Assembly: GCA_947095585.1 (NCBI GenBank)
Contig: OX352761.1
Location: 38,948,760 to 39,012,759 of the forward strand
Source of the DNA: Nephrocerus scutellatus
Taxonomy: Eukaryota > Arthropoda > Insecta > Diptera > Pipunculidae
Length of the DNA: 64,000 bases
Direction of reading: 5' to 3'
In this document: positions 46,661 through 58,839 of the stretch, piece by piece
Layout of the letters: every line of letters begins with the position of its first letter
How positions within the stretch are numbered: position 1 is the first letter of the stretch
The notes under the pieces: model-generated
The model's database searches: none
Told to the model about the DNA's origin: nothing
The model's input: the letters and a program-made list of their open reading frames with translations, nothing else
Position numbers and translations under genes: made by a program

Positions 46661-48650
46661 CTACCCGTCGTTTGGTTGCAGTCCGGGCGATTGTTGTCGT
46701 GGGCTTCCTGGATCAAATGGGTAAGGGGCTTGCGGTTTGAGCCGGTTTAGCTCATTGCTTGTTAACGGTCGGCTTGGCGGTGGTGGTCTTTTTTTCCACT
46801 TCACCTGCCTCAATGCTTGTTGCGATGTCTTTTTAGGTGGAGAAGCCATGGGTGGTCGTGGCCTGGTACGGCGATGGGATCCAGGCACCGGTGGTTCGTC
46901 CGTAAATTTGGTGATGTGTTCGCTGCCCGACATCTCGTTGGTGATTGGCATCTCTTGATTGACTATACCTCTGAGTTGTCTCCTCCTGCAGAGTCCCGGA
47001 TATTTCCTTGCAGTCTTTTACGTGAGCTGCGAGGGTTTTCTTGTTATTCCCTTCCAAGATAAATATGACGGGGGAGATTCTCTTCTGTACTCGGTAAGGT
47101 CCGACGTACCGTGGGGCCAATTTGGCGGCAAATTGCTGAGCGGCCGAGGAGTGTGGTCGATGACGATAATACACCATTTCTCCTACTGCAGGTGTCCACG
47201 GGCGGCGTCGGAGGTCGTAGTACCTCTTCTGGGCTCCAAATGCTTTTGCCAGATTCAGCCGGACTAAGGCGAGTATCTCGTGCAGTTTAGCTACGCGTTC
47301 TGCCGTGTCAGACTCGGAATTTAATGGTATGTCCGGTGTGGACGGTAGGCGTAATTCGCGGCCAAAATTTAGATATGCCGCTTAATAACCTGTTACTTCG
47401 TTACGGCTAGTGTTTATAGCTAACATTAGCTCTGGTAGATGCTCATCCCATCTGCGATGGTCGGTCTTCACATATTGCGAGGTCTTGATGACGCGGTTTA
47501 TACTTTCAGTTGGGTTGGCTTGCGGCGTATATGGCGGCGTAAACCTTAGCTTTATTTGTAATTGCGCGAGCTGATTTTGGAACTGTCTACTTCTGTATTG
47601 CGTACCGTTGTTAGTAATTAACATTTTTGGGCAGCCATACCGGCTAAGTATCCGTTCCCTGAATTCTCTTATTAACGCGGGGGTTGTGGCATCGTGCAAA
47701 GCCATGACTTCTGCCCATTTCGAAAACTTGTCGTAGAAAACGAGTATCGTCGTGTTTCCCTTAGTCGAACGTGGCAGTGGTCCTACAAAGTCGGAGCATA
47801 CAATTTCCCATGGATGGTTAGCGGCAGTCATTTTTCCAGCGGGTTTGCTAGTTGGTACCTTGTATTCTATGCACGTAGGGCATCTCCGGACAAATCGCGC
47901 GACGTCGCGAAATAATCCCGGCCAATAGTAGGTACCCGCAATCCGAGCAATAGTTTTTGCTATTCCCATGTGGCCTGCGATCACATCTGTGTGATTTTCT
48001 TGCAAGGCTTGTTGACGCAATGGTTTGGGGACGCAAATCTTCCATGCAGATTGAGCGGTTTCGGTGTAACAGGTTGGGTTAAAGTTATGTCGGTATAAGA
48101 TTTTGTTAGGGACCTGGTATTCGGGGTTGTCCCCTGGTTTCGTGGTGACTGCCTGAATCTTGGAGTCATACCACGAACAGGTTTCAGTAACAGGTAATAA
48201 TATTTTTATTTGGGGTTCCTCTGTGGGGTGCCTAGACAGGACGCCTGCAACCGTATTGGATGATCCCTTTCGGTGACGAATCTCGAAGTCATGTTGTTGC
48301 AACTCTATGGCCCAGCGCGCCAGTCGTCCAGATGGGTTATCGATGCTGTGTAGCCATCTCAGCGATTGATGATCAGTCTGTACAAGGAAATGATACCCTT
48401 CTGTATACCCCATACTACCGCCAAACACTTCCTTTCGGTGACTGAGTAATTTCGCTCAGCGTCTGTAAGCGTTCGACTAGCGTATGCGATCACTAGCTCC
48501 TGGTTGTTTATTGTCTGCCAGAGTACCGCTCCAAGGTCCAAGTCCATCGGCGCTAGCGTCCGTTTGCAGGACGAACTGTCTGGTAAAATCAGGATAGGCA
48601 AGAACTGGTGGCTCGGTTAGTTTTGTTTTCAACGTTTCAAATGCAGAAAA
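46661..48650 (-). pseudogene. Gypsy pol remnant: RNase H and integrase
   Basis: Minus strand. RNase H from about 48645 ([34 protein letters not shown] with a frame break near 48430-48540), then one 348-codon frame 48428-47382 with [13 protein letters not shown], the IN zinc site (HMGIAKTIARIAGTYYWPGL...CPTC), SDFVGPLPRSTKGN, LITNNGTQY and TESINRVIK. The second catalytic Asp is read as Asn here (ITNNGTQ for the usual TDNGTQ). 47380-46661 holds the C-terminal part in other frames, with a Pro-rich tail. Gag, protease and most of RT are absent. Confidence 0.8.
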
Positions 48651-48759
48651 ATATATATCCATATATATTTTGAATATAATTATTAGCCGTATGGTTTGTG
48701 GCGTAGTTGCTGTAGTTGCTTTTGTGTAAATTGCAACCACCAATTATTCGGTGTCACAA
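48651..48759. other. Junction between gypsy and BEL/Pao remnants
   Basis: AT-rich sequence with a short 'ATATATATCCATATATATTTTG' stretch; nothing coding. Confidence 0.4.
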
Positions 48760-50290
48760 GTTTCTTGTATTTTCGGTAGATGACCGGCAGAAGTTAGCCC
48801 TGGATGCAAAACTATGTCTAAATTGCTTAAAGCCGTTGGGGATAATAATACACCAAAATAGGCTCAAGTTAATGCCCCGAAAGATAATGCCACGGTTGCG
48901 GTTGGACAAGACGAGCAGTCTTCCTTAGCAGCATCTGTTGGTGAACCAAGTTACATTTCCTCGCAACGGCACAGGTATTTTTAGGTACTGATAACCAGAA
49001 AGCTGTAACAGACAGAGCACTTTTGGATTCTGGTTCGCAGTTAAATTTTATTTTGAAATAGCTGTCGTCCAAGCTGGGCTTACCACTAACAAAAAAGCAA
49101 TTATGCATTAATATAATCGGAGGTAATTCCACACAGTCAATGGGTGTCATAACAATAAACGTTCAATCCTGAATCGAAAACCTTACTGCAAATCTCGAAG
49201 CTGACGTGTTATTATATATAGACCATTGGTATGGATTGTGGCATGCGGATGTGCGTTGGTGGGAAGTAGGAAGAAGACTTTTGTAGACTAGTGTGCTCCA
49301 AATCACGAGTTGCACCCAAAGGTAAAACTATCCCACGACTTGAGTTATGTGCTGCAGAGCAGTTTTCCAAGATGGCTGCAAAAGTTTTTAATTATCCCGT
49401 TGATAAATTGTATTTTTGGAATGATTCAACGATCGTACTGCACTGGATTAATACAATAAACTACCAATAGACGACCTATAGATTTTTGTTGAGAACCGTA
49501 TCAAAACTATCCATCAAATATCGTTGAGGGAAGGTTGGCGTCATGTTGATTCAAGAGCCAATCCGGCCCATATCGTCTCACGAGGATTGAGCCCTCATTA
49601 TTGATCGCTGCTGAATTGTGGTAAAATGGCCCGAGTTAAGTATTACAAGATCATAAAGAATGGAGTAGTCCTTTCCTACCGTCCGATAAATTAAATAACA
49701 GCGTGGCAACTGTAGCAGCAGTAGAAGTCGAGTACATGCTTTCGGGGATGCATTACCGAGATTCATTCATAACCTTAGGCGTACATTTGGTTTTATCATG
49801 CGTTATTTACACAATTTGCGATGGAAGGAAAAAAAACAGGGTGGTAAGATGTCACTGGTGGAGCTTGTTGCTGGGTATGATGCTTTGATTCGAGCTGCTA
49901 AGTGCATTTGGTAATGATGTAAGAAGTGTGTGTAATGCGGGCAATAAATTAAAGAAGAAATGCCTACGGTCATTAGATGCCTTTCAAGACGATAAATATT
50001 TGAAAAGCGTTGGTGGGCGGCTAAAGTTTTCAAATTTCCAATATACTTCGAAGCATCACATAATCTTCCCAGCGAATAAATTTGAAACAACAGCAATTGT
50101 GAAGTTTATTCACAACATACATTTGCATGTGGGGCCTCTAGTTTTGTTGACAGCGGTTCGTCAGCGCTACTGGCCGATCGCTGGGAGACGAGTCGTTAAT
50201 ATTGTGGTACTCAACTGCGTCATATGCAGCCGTGCAAAGCCGAAAATATTCCAGCTGCGGTTGAGTGTAACCAAGTGCATTTATTTTCCG
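48760..50290 (+). pseudogene. BEL/Pao remnant (protease to integrase), left arm
   Basis: Plus strand, with stops and deletions. Cys region (LCLNCLKPLG, about 48810), protease (RALLDSGSQLNFI in another frame, about 49015-49050), then RNase H pieces (CAKSRVAPKGKTIPRLELCAAEQ, about 49300; YFWNDSTIVLHWIN, about 49410), and integrase (about 49930-50280: GGRLKFSNFQYTSKHHIIFP, VRQRYWPIAGRRVVNIVVLNCVICSRAKPK). The part from about 49340 recurs inverted at 56440-57400 and 62600-63560. Confidence 0.75.
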
Positions 50291-50296
50291 TATATA

Positions 50297-50504
50297 TACA
50301 GGGTGTCCCAAAAAGAATGGATAAGCCTGGATCACCTCATAGTAAAACTATTGGGGGCTCAACATAAAATACAAAACAAGATCCCAACCTAATTATGTAG
50401 ATGTTTTTCGTACTACTTTGCGTTTCTGAATACCACAGCTACAAATAAATGAAATCCATCGGTTTGTCGTTATAATAGTATTCTAATTATAATATAATAA
50501 CAAT
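50297..50504. repeat. Insert with ACAGGGTGTCCC end
   Basis: TATACAGGGTGTCCCAAAAA interrupts the integrase remnant and looks like a DNA-transposon end. No matching second end is found before the LTR at 50505, so it is probably truncated. Repeated inverted at about 56230-56445 and 62388-62600. Confidence 0.5.
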
Positions 50505-50817
50505 TGTTGTAACGGGGTACAACTACCCAAAGCGAATTTTAATGCGTATAAAAGAGTTAACTGCACTAACATTGGAATTCACGTCTTAGCCTTTCGACAA
50601 TTTCATTCGACTGACTTAGCACAACAGTGCAAGCATTTTCTCAACTATTTTTGATTTCAAATTATAATGTACATGTATATGTGTGTGTGTGTGTGTGTGA
50701 AATACAAATTGTGTTGTAATAAAACACCCAACAACAGGGTGCCTATAAAAAGTTTAAAATTAACAATAAATTGAGAATCAATATTAAAAAATAATAAAAT
50801 TGAATCACGAAACAACA
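50505..50817 (-). repeat. BEL/Pao LTR in inverted orientation (left)
   Basis: 313 bp, the reverse complement of the LTR at 55919-56229, with a few differences. In LTR orientation it starts TGTTGTTTCGTG at 50817 and ends GTTACAACA at 50505. It holds a (GT)n run (about 50680-50699) and a TATA-like TTTATACGCAT. It directly abuts gag at 50818, in the opposite orientation to the coding strand. Confidence 0.85.
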
Positions 50818-50821
50818 TCGG

Positions 50822-51841
50822 ATGATAACGGAGCTAGTCGATGCAGATGAAGAAAACCTGACCAGCAATGAAGACGTGCTCGAATCCCAGGATTATGAGC
50901 AGGTCTACGTCACCACTAAGGGAAAATTGCTAGTTCTCATAAAGTCGAAGACACCCTCGCCCAAGCAACCGGCAACGGAGCTTAATCAATCTGTCGTAAT
51001 GTCAACGAAATCCGTCCAGCTACCGAAATTGCAACTTCCAAAATTTTCGGGCAAATACGGCGAATGGTTGGACTTTAAAAACGAATTCGTTTCCATGGTC
51101 ATTGATGATGCAGATCTAACAGATGTGGATCGGTTTCGCTTTCTAAAATCGTGTCTTGTGGAAGGTGCTAGGCGTACCATCTCTCAAATGGAGATTTCAA
51201 GCGAGAATTTCAAAAGCGCTTGGTCTGCGCTGGTTGACCGCTACGAGAACAAGGCTCTCATGTTCCAGGCTCACATCAATGAAATTATTTTGATGTCTGC
51301 TGTCGGAAAGGAGTCTGTTAATGATATCCGCGAGATGCACGATCGAGTCACTGCTCACTATAGAGCTCTGAATTCATTGGGAAGCAAGGACGAGCTCGCG
51401 GAAAATTTGCTGATCTGCTTGATGCTGTCGAAATTGGATTTAGCAACAGCAATTAAGTGGGAGGAGTCTACAACCAAGGACATACCGACATGGGAAGGAT
51501 TTTGTACGTTTCTGGAGAAACGTGCCTCTACTCTGGAAAAAATGGACTACAACAAAAATCAATCCAGTCGAAATCCCGCGCAGCCAACAGCAGCCCGTCC
51601 ATTAAATCAAGGTCGTCGTAGCCACTCGGCATTGCTGTCATCGAGTCCGTCTTCCATACCTTCCTGCATGAAATGCAATTCACAGGATCGCTCTCTCCCG
51701 TTGAGCAATATCAATACGCAAACAGAAAACGGATTTGCGTGCTATGCCTTGGAGGAAGGCATTCTTCAAGAAATTGTCGGGTCTCATCATGTCAACGGTG
51801 TCACAAACGTCACCATGCCATGCTCCATTTCGAGACAGTAA
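50822..51841 (+). pseudogene. BEL/Pao gag, unit 1 (frameshifted)
   Basis: Gag from the ATG at 50822. It carries the DUF1759 entry (LPKLQLPKFSGKYGEWLDF, about residue 70), FLKSCLVEGARRTI, and a helical domain to about residue 280, then CMKCNSQD, the first Cys of a knuckle. A 31-bp deletion at about 51689 (relative to units 2 and 3) shifts the frame, so the remaining codons to 51841 are out of frame. The true continuation is at 51690-52692. The start lies only 4 bp from the inverted LTR, so the usual primer site and leader are gone and earlier gag codons may be missing. Confidence 0.8.
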
Positions 51842-52692
51842 CTACAACAGTCCCGACAACAAGAACGGTTTCATCAGCTAACGCAGAATTTTCGAAAGGC
51901 ACAAATTCGCAGAAAGTTCTTGTCGCCTCAGCCGATATTCAAGACGAGTCAGCTATATTAGCCACCGCCATCATCTATGTGCTTGACAATCAAGGTTCAC
52001 CGATTCCATGTCGTGCATTACTGGACAGTGGTGCTTCAGCAAATTTTCTTTCCGAGAGGTTCGCGCAAACATTGAACCTAGAACGACACAGACTAATGAC
52101 ATCCATTGGAGGAATTGGATCATCAAGCATTTCATCAAAGGGGTTTTGTCAAATTACCATTGTGCCCCGATTTGGCACAGCAGAGAAAATGTACACTAGT
52201 GCGGTCATTCTTTCAAAGATCACTGATTCACAACCGCCTATTCCAATTTCATCGAAAATGCTTCAAATTCCAGCCGACATAAAACTTGCAGATCCATTAT
52301 ATTTCAAGCCTCAGAATGTCAACCTGCTTATTGGAGCCGGACTATTTTGGAATCTACTGCTTCCTGGAAAAAGAATTCTTGGAGAAAACTTGCCAGTGCT
52401 GCAAGAAACTAAATTCGGATGGACGATCAGCGGCCCACTCCGTTCATGGACTCAATCTACCAAAACTGCCTTAACAAGTGTAGGCGACAGGTATTTACGT
52501 TCTGTTTCTCTTGATAATTTAAACAATATAGAAAAGCGGGTGCAGTCCTTCTGGGAAATCGAATCATACCCTATTGCAGAATTGGAAATGAGTCCAAAAA
52601 ATCAAGAATGTGAGGACCATTATGCTCTTCACACTCGCCGAACTAATGAAGGATCGTATGTGGTTCGTTTGCCGTTTGGGCGAATCTTATAA
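51690..52692 (+). pseudogene. BEL/Pao gag knuckle and protease, unit 1
   Basis: Continues unit-1 gag after the 31-bp deletion. It has Cys/His knuckles (ICVLCLGGRHSSRNC, CQRCHKRHHAMLH), the protease active site RALLDSGASANFL (about 52012-52050), and the pre-RT region (LADPLYFKPQNVNLLIGAGLF, TKFGWTISG). It ends at the frame break near 52680 shared with unit 2. Confidence 0.82.
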
Positions 52693-53578
52693 CGTTGCAA
52701 TGCGTCGCTTTCTGAACTTAGAGAAGAGGCTTTATCGCCTGCCCGAGATGAGAACCAGCTATTCGGAGTTCATTCGTGAATATCAGACACTGAAACATTT
52801 GGAGGTCGTCAACGATTTTGATGCTGCATCCCCTCATTATTTCTTGCCGCATCACTGGTTATTAAAGATGTCCAGTTCCAGTACAAAATTGAGGGTCGTT
52901 TTCGACGGCTCCTTCAAGACGTCTTCATCCTTTCCTTTGAACGATATTCTGCATTCTGGGCCAGAAATTCAAGAAGATCTGCTCGTGATTCTGTTGCGGT
53001 TCAGGTTGTTCCGGTATATCTTAACCGGCGACATAAAGCAGATGTATCGCCAAATCCAAGTTGCTGAAGCCAATCTAAACTTTCAGCTTTTCTTGTGGCG
53101 CTTCAATCAAGATGATCCCATTCAAATTTTTCGCCTGTGCACCGTAACGTACGGGACCGCACCTGGTGCATATTTGGCAATAAGGACGCTTCATCGATTA
53201 GCAACGGACGAAGAACAACGGTTCCCGATCGGCGCTCGAGTACTCCGTCAGCATTTTTATGTGGATGACATGATGGTGGGTGCAAATTCGATAGAGGAGC
53301 TCATGGAGATTCGAAATCAAGTTACGAATTTGCTGGCTGCGGGAGGCTTCATATTGTCCAAATTCTGTTCTAACGAAGAGGCCATCATTGGTTCGATTGA
53401 TACCAAGTATCGTGAGAAGTACCTCAAAATCGACGATCATGACGTAGTAAAGGCGCTAGGACTAATTTGGCAACCAACGAGTGATGTTTTCCGGTATTCC
53501 TATTCTCCAAAGAGCACTTCAGAGCGTACCACGAAACAAATCATCCTTTCCGAAATGGCGAGTTTGTTTGACCGCTAG
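52640..53578 (+). pseudogene. BEL/Pao reverse transcriptase, unit 1
   Basis: RT from LGESYNVAMRRFLNLEKRL: LRVVFDGSFKTSSSFPLND, ILTGDIKQMYRQIQV (motif A Asp), TVTYGTAPGAYLAIRTL and the catalytic FYVDDMMVGAN (about 53255-53290). A frameshift at about 53572, one base short in LFDPLGL, ends it. The same break is in unit 2. Confidence 0.85.
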
Positions 53579-55884
53579 GGTTGATAAGTCCCGTGATAAC
53601 CCGTGCAAAAATTTTCTACCAAGATCTTTGGAAGCTAAAATTAGATTGGGACAAGGAGCTAAATTCGGAGCTGTCGGCTGGTTGGAACCGATTTCGGGCT
53701 CAATTGAGTTCACTTGGGACCATTATGATTCCAAGATTTGTGTGCAGCGAGTTGAAAGACGCAAGAATCGAATTACACGGTTTTTCAGACGCCAGCGAAA
53801 AGGCATATGGTGCCTGTGTATACCTCCGTTCATCCTTCGAGAGCTGCCCTCCTGTAATTCGTTTGCTTTGTGCCAAATCACGGGTGGCGCCCACCAAAAC
53901 TGTTACGATTGCCAGGATGGAACTATTAGCCGCGAAACTCTTAGCCGATTTGGTGCGTCGACTAAAAGGCGAAGTTTTGGGCGAAATTTCGGTTTCTGCA
54001 GAATATTATTGGACAGATTCCTTAATTTGTCTGTGCTGGTTGAATCAGGAGCCCCATAAGTGGACGACTTTTATTGCTCATCGTGTGTCCAAAATTCAAC
54101 AAATGACAAATATCGAGTGTTGGCGTCACGTCCCAGGGGAAATGAACTCTGCAGACATCGTCAGCCGTGGTGCTACGCCAATTGAGCTTTCCAATTCTAG
54201 TATATGGTTTGGCGGCCCTAAGTTTCTGTACCAAAGCGAGGAATATTGGCCCCCTCCGCACAAGCCAATCGAGGTTGAGGAGGAGAGACGCAGTACTAAA
54301 ATTGCTTTACTGGAGACACCCATTCCAGATATCACCGATTCAATGAACTTCTCCAACAACTTCAGAGGTATTCGACGAAGCTTTGCATTCGTGATGCGGT
54401 TCATCGAAGGGTGCCGTACTCCCATGAAGACAAAGAAAGAACGACAACTATTATCACAACAATACGAATTGGCTCATCTTTATACCGTGATACCTTCGCC
54501 AATTTATATAGAAGAAGAAGAGGTTGAGTATCGATTTGTGCGCAACATCCAACGTGCAGCCTTCAAAGATGATTACTCGAAGCTATCAAACAATCGGGTT
54601 GTTTCAATCAGCTCGCAATTGAGAAGTTTGGCTCCGTTCATTGACGACCAGGGTCTTATTCGAGTCGGAGGAAGAATCAATAAAGCGGATATCCCATTTG
54701 ATGCTCGTCACCAGATACTTCTTCCCAAAAACCATCGGTATGCCAAAACATTAATTCAATATTTTCATCGTTACAGGACTTTGCATTCGGGCCCACAGAC
54801 TGTCCTTACGGCCATCCGGTCACGATATTGGATTCTTAACGGACTTGTTGCATGTCGCAGCATCATTCGAAATTGTATTTGGTGCTTTCGAACACGTCCC
54901 AAAATACTGGCGCAGTTTATGGGTAATTTACCGAAAGACCGCCTCGATTTCAAAAACGTCAAACCATTTGTTACATGCGGAGTAGATTTCGCAGGCCCGT
55001 TGAGCGTCCGGCACCATATACGCTGTAAGGTGCAAAAAAAAGTCTACGTGGCTCTCTTCGTGTGCATGATTACCAAGGCAGTTCATTTGGAATTGGTAAT
55101 CGATTTGTCAACGGAAGCATTAGTACGCGCGCTCAAACGCTTTATCGCTGATCGGAGTATGGTTACCAAGATCTATTCGGACAACGCAAAAAATTTTCTC
55201 GGGACTGCCAATCAATTGAGGGAAGTGCAGGAGATAGTGGCAAGTGACACAAACATCATAAAAGAAGCTTGCGCCAGCGCCTGCGTAGAGTGGACATTTA
55301 TACCCCCTCGAGCTCCGAATTTTGGAGGGCTTTGGGAGGCCTCCATCAAAATTATGAAGCGTCCTATCCGTAATGTCGTCGGTGAAACAAAGACTACAGT
55401 AGATGACTTGCAGACAATTATTAAACAGGTGGCAGCTGTGATAAACTCGCGTCCAATAACGCCTATTTCTGCAGACTCGAACGATCTCCAACCTTTGACT
55501 CCTGGACACTTCATTTATGGTGGCCCACCAGCCTCGCTCCCAGAATTGCCTCTGGATATCCCGGTCAGTCGGATCAAACTACACCAGCACGTCACATGGA
55601 CAATACAACAATTCTGGCGACGTTTTCAAAAGGAGTATTTGTCTACCTTGCAAATTCGTTCGCGTTGGAAAACACCTCAAGAGAACTTGCGTGAAGGGAT
55701 GATGGTGCTTCTTCGCGATGATTTGGCACCACCTTTGTGCTGGTCAATCGGACGCATCGTTAAAACAATTGCCGACGACCAAGGAATTGTCAGGGTTGTC
55801 AAAGTTCGCACACATCGTGGGGAATATGATCGAGCTGTTTGTGGAGTTGCAGTATTACCAATCGAGGACAACGAACAAAATTAA
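53579..55884 (+). pseudogene. BEL/Pao RNase H and integrase, unit 1
   Basis: 767-codon open frame. RNase H with HGFSDASEKAYGACVYLRS, ARMELLAAKLLADL, YYWTDSLICLCWL, NSADIVSRG. Integrase with its zinc site (RTLHSGPQTVLTAIRSRYW, CIWC), catalytic VDFAGPLSV, IYSDNAKNF and FGGLWEASIK (D, D, E), and the C-terminal domain (VLLRDDLAPPLCWSIGRI). All key residues are present. It ends at TAA 55884 with no envelope. It needs upstream gag-pol reading, which is broken at two sites, so it is classed as pseudogene. Confidence 0.87.
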
Positions 55885-55905
55885 CTCTTTGGACTTAATC
55901 CGTCC

Positions 55906-55918
55906 AAGGCGGGCAGGA
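55906..55918 (+). other. BEL/Pao polypurine tract, unit 1
   Basis: AAGGCGGGCAGGA just before the LTR. Unit 2 has AAGGCGTGCAGGA at 62062-62074. Confidence 0.75.
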
Positions 55919-56229
55919 TGTTGTTTCGTGATTCAATTTTATTATTTTTTAATATTGATTCTCAATTTATTGTTAATTTTAAACTTTTTATAGGCACCCT
56001 GTTGTTGGGTGTTTTATTACAACACAATTTGTATTTCACACACACACACACACACATACATGTACATTATAATTTGAAATCAAAAATAGTTGAGAAAATT
56101 CATGCACTGTTGTGCTAAGTCAGTCGAATAAAATTGTCGAAAGGCTAAGACGTGAATTCCAATGTCAGTGCAGTTTACTCTTTTATACGCATTAAAATTC
56201 GCTTTGGGTAGTTGTACCCCGTTACAACA
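55919..56229 (+). repeat. BEL/Pao 3' LTR, unit 1
   Basis: 311 bp from TGTTGTTTCGTG to GTTACAACA (ends inverted TGTTGT/ACAACA) with a (CA)n run. It lies in the correct 3' LTR orientation, unlike 50505-50817. Confidence 0.88.
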
Positions 56230-57408
56230 ATTGTTATTATATTATAATTAGAATACTATTATAACGACAAACCGATGGATTTCATTTATTTGTAGCTGTG
56301 GTATTCAGAAACGCAAAGTAGTACGAAAAACATCTACATATTTAAAAAAATTAGGTTGGGATCTTGTTTTGTATTTTATGTTGAGCCCCCAATAGTTTTA
56401 CTATGAGGTGTTCCAGGCTTATCCATTCTTTTTGGGACACCCTGTATATATACGGAAAACAAATGCACTTGGTTACACTCAACCGCAGCTGGAATAATTT
56501 TGGCTTTGCACGGCTGCATATGACGCAGTTGAGTACCACAATATTAACGACTCGTCTCCCAGCGATCGGCCAGTAGCGCTGACGAACCGCTGTCAACAAA
56601 ACTTGAGGCCCCACATGCAAATGTATGTTGTGAATAAACTTCACAATTGCTGTTGTTTCAAATTTATTCGCTGGGAAGATTATAAGATGCTTCGAAGTAT
56701 ATTGCAAATTTGAAAACTTTAACCGCCCACCAACGCTTTTCAAATATTTATCGTCTTGAAAGGCATCTAATGACTGTAGGCATTTCTTCTTTAATTGATT
56801 GCCCGCATTACACACACTTCTTACATCATTACCAAATGCACTTAGCAGCGCCGCTCGAATCAAAGCATCATGCCCAGCAACAAGCTCGACCAGTGACATC
56901 TTACCACCCTGTTTTTTTCCTTCCATCGCAAATTGTGTAAATAACGCATGATAAAACCAAATGTACGCCTAAGGTTATGAATGAATCTCGGTAATGCATC
57001 CCCGAAAGCATGTACTCGACTTCTACTGCTGCTACAGTTGCCACGCTGTTATTTAATTTATCGGACGGTAGGAAAGGACTACTCCATTCTTTATGATCTT
57101 GTAATACTTAACTCGGGCCATTTTACCACAATTCAGCAGCGATCAATAATGAGGGCTCAATCCTCGTGAGACGATATCGGCCGGATTGGCTCTTGAATCA
57201 ACATGACGCCAACCTTCCCTCAACGATATTTGATGGATAGTTTTGATACGGTTCTCAACAAAGATCTATAGGTCGTCTATTGGTCGTTTATTGTATTAAT
57301 CCAGTGCAGTACGATCGTTGAAGCACTCCAAAAATACAATTTATCAACGGGATAATTAAAAACTTCCTTATATTTTGCAGCCATCTTGGAAACCTGCTCT
57401 GCAACCTG
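56230..57408 (-). repeat. Inverted flank arm, unit 1 (BEL/Pao remnant)
   Basis: Reverse complement of about 49340-50504 with scattered differences. In the minus direction it has the same RNase H and integrase pieces, and here one frame (56926-56351, 191 codons) reads without the 5-base gap present in the left arm. The arm ends at CTGCTCTGCAACCTG and then joins gag at 57409. Confidence 0.88.
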
Positions 57409-58839
57409 ATGTCTGCTGTCGGAAAGGAGTCTGTTAATGATATCCGCGAGATGCACGATCGAGTCACTGCTCACTATAGAGCTCTGAATTCATTGGGAAG
57501 CAAGGACGAGCTCGCGGAAAATTTGCTGATCTGCTTGATGCTGTCGAAATTGGATTTAGCAACAGCAATTAAGTGGGAGGAGTCTACAACCAAGGACATA
57601 CCGACATGGGAAGGATTTTTTACGTTTCTGGAGAAACGTGCCTCTACTCTAGAAAAAATCGACTACAACAAAAAGCAATCCAGTCGAAATCCCGCGCAGC
57701 CAACAGCAGCCCGTCCATTAAATCAAGGTCGTCGTAGTCACTCGGCATTGCTGTCATCGAGTCCGTCTTCCATACATTCCTGCATGAAATGCAATTCACA
57801 GGATCACGGACTAGTCTCTTGTCCCAATTTTTCCTCGCTCTCTCCCGTTGAGCAATATCAATACGCAAACAGAAAACGGATTTGCGTGCTATGCCTTGGA
57901 GGAAGGCATTCTTCAAGAAATTGTCGGGTCTCATCATGTCAACGGTGCCACAAACGTCACCATGCCATGCTCCATTTCGAGACAGTAACTACAACAGTCC
58001 CGACAACAAGAACGGTTTCATCAGCTAACGCAGAATTTTCGAAAGGCACAAATTCGCAGAAAGTTCTTGTCGCCTCAGCCGATATTCAAGACGAGTCAGC
58101 TATATTAGCCACCGCCTTCATCTATGTGCTTGACAATCAAGGTTCACCGATTCCATGTCGTGCATTACTGGACAGTGGTGCTTCAGCAAATTTTCTTTCC
58201 GAGAGGTTCGCGCAAACATTGAACCTAGAACGACACAGACTAATGACATCCATTGGAGGAATTGGATCATCAAGCATTTCATCAAAGGGGTTTTGTCAAA
58301 TTACCATTGTGCCCCGATTTGGCACAGCAGAGAAAATGTACACTAGTGCGGTCATTCTTTCAAAGATCACTGATTCACAACCGCCTATTCCAATTTCATC
58401 GAAAATGCTTCAAATTCCAGCCGACATAAAACTTGCAGATCCATTATATTTCAAGCCTCAGAATGTCAACCTGCTTATTGGAGCCGGACTATTTTGGAAT
58501 CTACTGCTTCCTGGAAAAAGAATTCTTGGAGAAAACTTGCCAGTGCTGCAAGAAACTAAATTCGGATGGACGATCAGAGGCCCACTCCGTTCATGGACTC
58601 AATCTACCAAAACTGCCTTAACAAGTGTAGGCGACAGGTATTTACGTTCTGTTTCTCTTGATAATTTAAACAATATAGAAAAGCGGGTGCAGTCCTTCTG
58701 GGAAATCGAATCATACCCTATTGCAGAATTGGAAATGAGTCCAAAAAATCAAGAATGTGAGGACCATTATGCTCTTCACACTCGCCGAACTAATGAAGGA
58801 TCGTATGTGGTTCGTTTGCCGTTTGGGCGAATCTTATAA
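57409..58839 (+). pseudogene. BEL/Pao gag-protease, unit 2 (5' truncated)
   Basis: Copy of 51293-52692. It is open for 476 codons because it lacks the 31-bp deletion: gag end, CMKCNSQDHGLVSC knuckle, two more Cys/His motifs, protease. The first codon (ATG of MSAVGKES) is internal to gag; everything before it is replaced by the inverted arm. Confidence 0.85.

Noticed and set aside
46661..47177. Separate Pro-rich host gene
   Set aside because: It follows a gypsy integrase on the same strand and includes the usual integrase C-terminal region (AAKLAPRYVGPYRV).
53481..54059. 192-codon plus-strand frame, repeated at 59628-60206
   Set aside because: Out-of-frame shadow of the BEL/Pao RT-RNase H region; the catalytic motifs are in the other frame.
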